From positions 1-6,803 of the forward strand of contig JAURLM010000041.1 of NCBI GenBank assembly GCA_030831265.1: DNA of 6,803 nucleotides, written 5' to 3'. Below, piece by piece: positions 5,872-6,803 of this stretch. The notes below the pieces were generated by a model. The model was given only the letters and a program-made list of their open reading frames with translations. It was not told where the DNA came from and did not search any database. Each line of letters starts with the position of its first letter. The stretch's first letter is position 1. A program made the position numbers and the translations under genes. Origin of the DNA: Chloroflexota bacterium. Lineage in GTDB: Bacteria; Chloroflexota; Dehalococcoidia; Lucifugimonadales; Lucifugimonadaceae.

Positions 5872-6306
5872 CTATTTACCGAGTGCGCTCTCAATCTGGT
5901 CAAGGTGCTCACTGCGGTGCTTCGAGCGGTCAAGCAGGTTCTGGTAACCCATCATCACTATCGCATCCGCTTTTTCGGGGTCGGCATTCTCTATGGCACT
6001 GTCGCCATCAATCGCCGCCTGCAAGGCTAGAGCAGCCGCTTGTTCAGGAGCGAGGGATTGCCATTCGACCAGCAGCACTTCGTTCAGAAGATCGCTATCC
6101 AAACCGTCCGGGAGAGCGCCTTCATCCTGCCAGCGCTTCAGCAGACGGGCAACTCGACGATCCCAGAACGCCATGTGAGCGAGTGCCACCGCAACCGTCC
6201 ATCCTTCACCAAGAGAACAAGAGAGATCAGGCCTGGATGCGATGAGTGTCTTCAGGCGCTCGGTTTGATTGCGGTTTCCTTCGATTATCGACGTGTCGAC
6301 TGGCAT
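5872..6306 (-). CDS. DinB/YfiT-like four-helix putative metal-dependent protein
   Basis: This 144-residue protein has the layout of the DinB/maleylpyruvate-isomerase N-terminal superfamily. These are four-helix bundles that bind a divalent metal through three histidines and often act as thiol-dependent transferases or isomerases. An N-terminal helix (about 8-24) is followed by EGWTVAVALAHMAFWDRRVARLL (34-56), matching the family's W-T-x(4)-L-A-H-h-x-x-W-D pattern with H44. The last helix carries KHRSEHLDQIESAL (129-142) with H130 and H134, so H44, H130 and H134 would form the metal triad. The middle is acidic and Ala-rich. Length is slightly short for the family (usually about 150-170). The start is ATG 6306 with only a weak GAAG upstream. 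The next gene downstream on the same strand is the DRTGG gene, 133 bases away with its own likely promoter. The exact reaction and thiol cofactor cannot be inferred. Confidence 0.82.
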   Translation of the reverse strand: MPVDTSIIEGNRNQTERLKTLIASRPDLSCSLGEGWTVAVALAHMAFWDRRVARLLKRWQDEGALPDGLDSDLLNEVLLVEWQSLAPEQAAALALQAAIDGDSAIENADPEKADAIVMMGYQNLLDRSKHRSEHLDQIESALGK

Positions 6307-6739
6307 ATCGCTTCAGCGCCTCTGGGCAACAGGATGTGAGGGTCGATGTTTGACCGTAGTCTGGACGTATCCCTGTGTCGTAAAGAACTTGAACACACGC
6401 GGGAAACTGGATATTACAGTGAGCCTCATCTCTGGAAACCGGGCAAACAGCAGGCAAACAGTGGGAATTAAGCAGAGCCTGATGGCGGATTACACGCCGG
6501 GAACCAACTGAGAGTGGCTACTGCAGGTAATTTACGGGTCGTGGCGACTCACAGTGCATGGACTGAGGCGCAGGTTGGCAAAACTACCCGGTGACCGATT
6601 CTTGATCATGTATCGGCGCAGACCTGGAGCCTCTGACGCTTGCCTGAGTGCCCTGTAACGAATACGATGGTTCTTCGCCCTGCCAGCAACCCGGGATAGA
6701 GCGGCGCCTTCATGGCAATGACCCGCCCCCGACACTCGT
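6307..6739. other. 433-base gene-free region between DinB-like gene and tRNA-Phe
   Basis: Open frames here (for example plus strand up to 6511, minus strand 6735-6532) are short, lack ribosome sites and have composition unlike proteins. I see no recognisable RNA such as tmRNA, SRP RNA or RNase P RNA. It should contain the leftward promoter of the DinB-like gene and the rightward promoter of tRNA-Phe, but no pair of boxes is convincing. Visible small structure is a stem CCGAT/ATCGG (6595-6599 with 6612-6616, 12-base loop containing TGATCA) and the direct repeat at 6442-6461. Confidence 0.5.
6442..6461. repeat. Short direct repeat GGCAAACAG x2, 11-base period
   Basis: GGCAAACAG occurs at 6442-6450 and again exactly at 6453-6461, separated by CA. 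The 11-base period is about one helical turn, so the copies would face the same side of the DNA, as operator half-sites do. It lies about 140 bases upstream of the DinB-like start codon. Two copies of a 9-mer could also arise by slippage. Confidence 0.5.
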
Positions 6740-6803
6740 GCCGAGGTAGCTCAGTTGGTAGAGCAATGGACTGAAAATCCATGCGTCGGCGGTTCGATCC
6801 CGC
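6740..6803 (+). tRNA. tRNA-Phe (anticodon GAA), 3' end cut by window
   Basis: The cloverleaf reads cleanly. The 5' acceptor strand is GCCGAGG (6740-6746), then TA and the D stem GCTC/GAGC (6749-6752 with 6761-6764) around AGTTGGTA. The anticodon stem ATGGA/TCCAT (6766-6770 with 6778-6782) encloses the loop CTGAAAA, which puts GAA at 6773-6775. A 5-base variable region follows. The T stem GGCGG (6788-6792), loop TTCGATC and CCGC of the closing strand end at the window edge. Missing are the last T-stem base, the 3' acceptor strand (expected CCTCGGC), the discriminator and CCA if encoded. Confidence 0.95.

Noticed and set aside
6269..6511. Plus-strand open frame overlapping the DinB-like gene start
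   Set aside because: It overlaps the 5' end of a recognisable gene, has no ribosome site, and its residues do not resemble a folded protein family.
6595..6616. CCGAT/ATCGG stem as a terminator
   Set aside because: It has only five base pairs, a 12-base loop and no T-run, so it is not a supportable terminator.
6532..6735. Minus-strand open frame next to the tRNA
   Set aside because: It has no recognisable motif, a basic and irregular composition, and no clear Shine-Dalgarno, so it looks like chance.
1..6803. CRISPR array, toxin-antitoxin, phage-defence or transposon content
   Set aside because: I saw no regularly spaced repeats, transposase, integrase, nuclease pair or terminal inverted repeats. 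The genes are ordinary repair, transport and metabolic families.

Overview
This is a bacterial chromosomal segment of moderate GC content (roughly 55 percent by eye). It carries seven protein-coding genes and the start of a tRNA-Phe gene. I see no phage, plasmid, insertion-sequence or CRISPR content. The lineage cannot be fixed from the sequence alone. The combination of a stand-alone P-loop/DRTGG protein, a two-gene MaoC hydratase and a small DinB-like protein would fit Chloroflexota (Dehalococcoidia or SAR202-like), but that is an inference from gene content only.

Layout. Positions 1-1095 (+) are the 3' part of a PcrA/UvrD-type DNA helicase gene cut by the window edge. It is followed at 1127-1615 (+) by a small four-helix membrane protein with a very basic tail that I do not recognise. 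Convergent to these, with only 14 bases between the stop codons, is a two-gene ABC-2 exporter operon on the minus strand: ATPase 3389-2430, then permease 2433-1630. The two overlap by 4 bases, and a strong Shine-Dalgarno for the permease lies inside the last ATPase codons. A divergent intergenic region (3390-3582) separates this operon from a plus-strand pair of MaoC-like hot-dog proteins (3583-4092 and 4092-4574). These look like the non-catalytic and catalytic halves of one heteromeric hydratase.

After a 192-base convergent gap come two minus-strand genes: a BioD-like P-loop plus DRTGG protein (5738-4767) and a DinB/YfiT-like four-helix protein (6306-5872). The spacer between them holds the best promoter in the window, a perfect extended -10 on the minus strand. 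It has one inverted repeat over its -35 region and another in the predicted leader. The last gene-free stretch (6307-6739) has no convincing gene and contains a short 11-base-period direct repeat. It leads into tRNA-Phe(GAA) at 6740, which runs off the right edge.

Overall this is mostly ordinary housekeeping and accessory chromosome. The points most worth a second look are the split MaoC pair with asymmetric active-site residues, the stand-alone DRTGG protein with its structured promoter and leader, and the unassigned DNA before the tRNA. I did not find convincing evidence of an undescribed multi-gene system.
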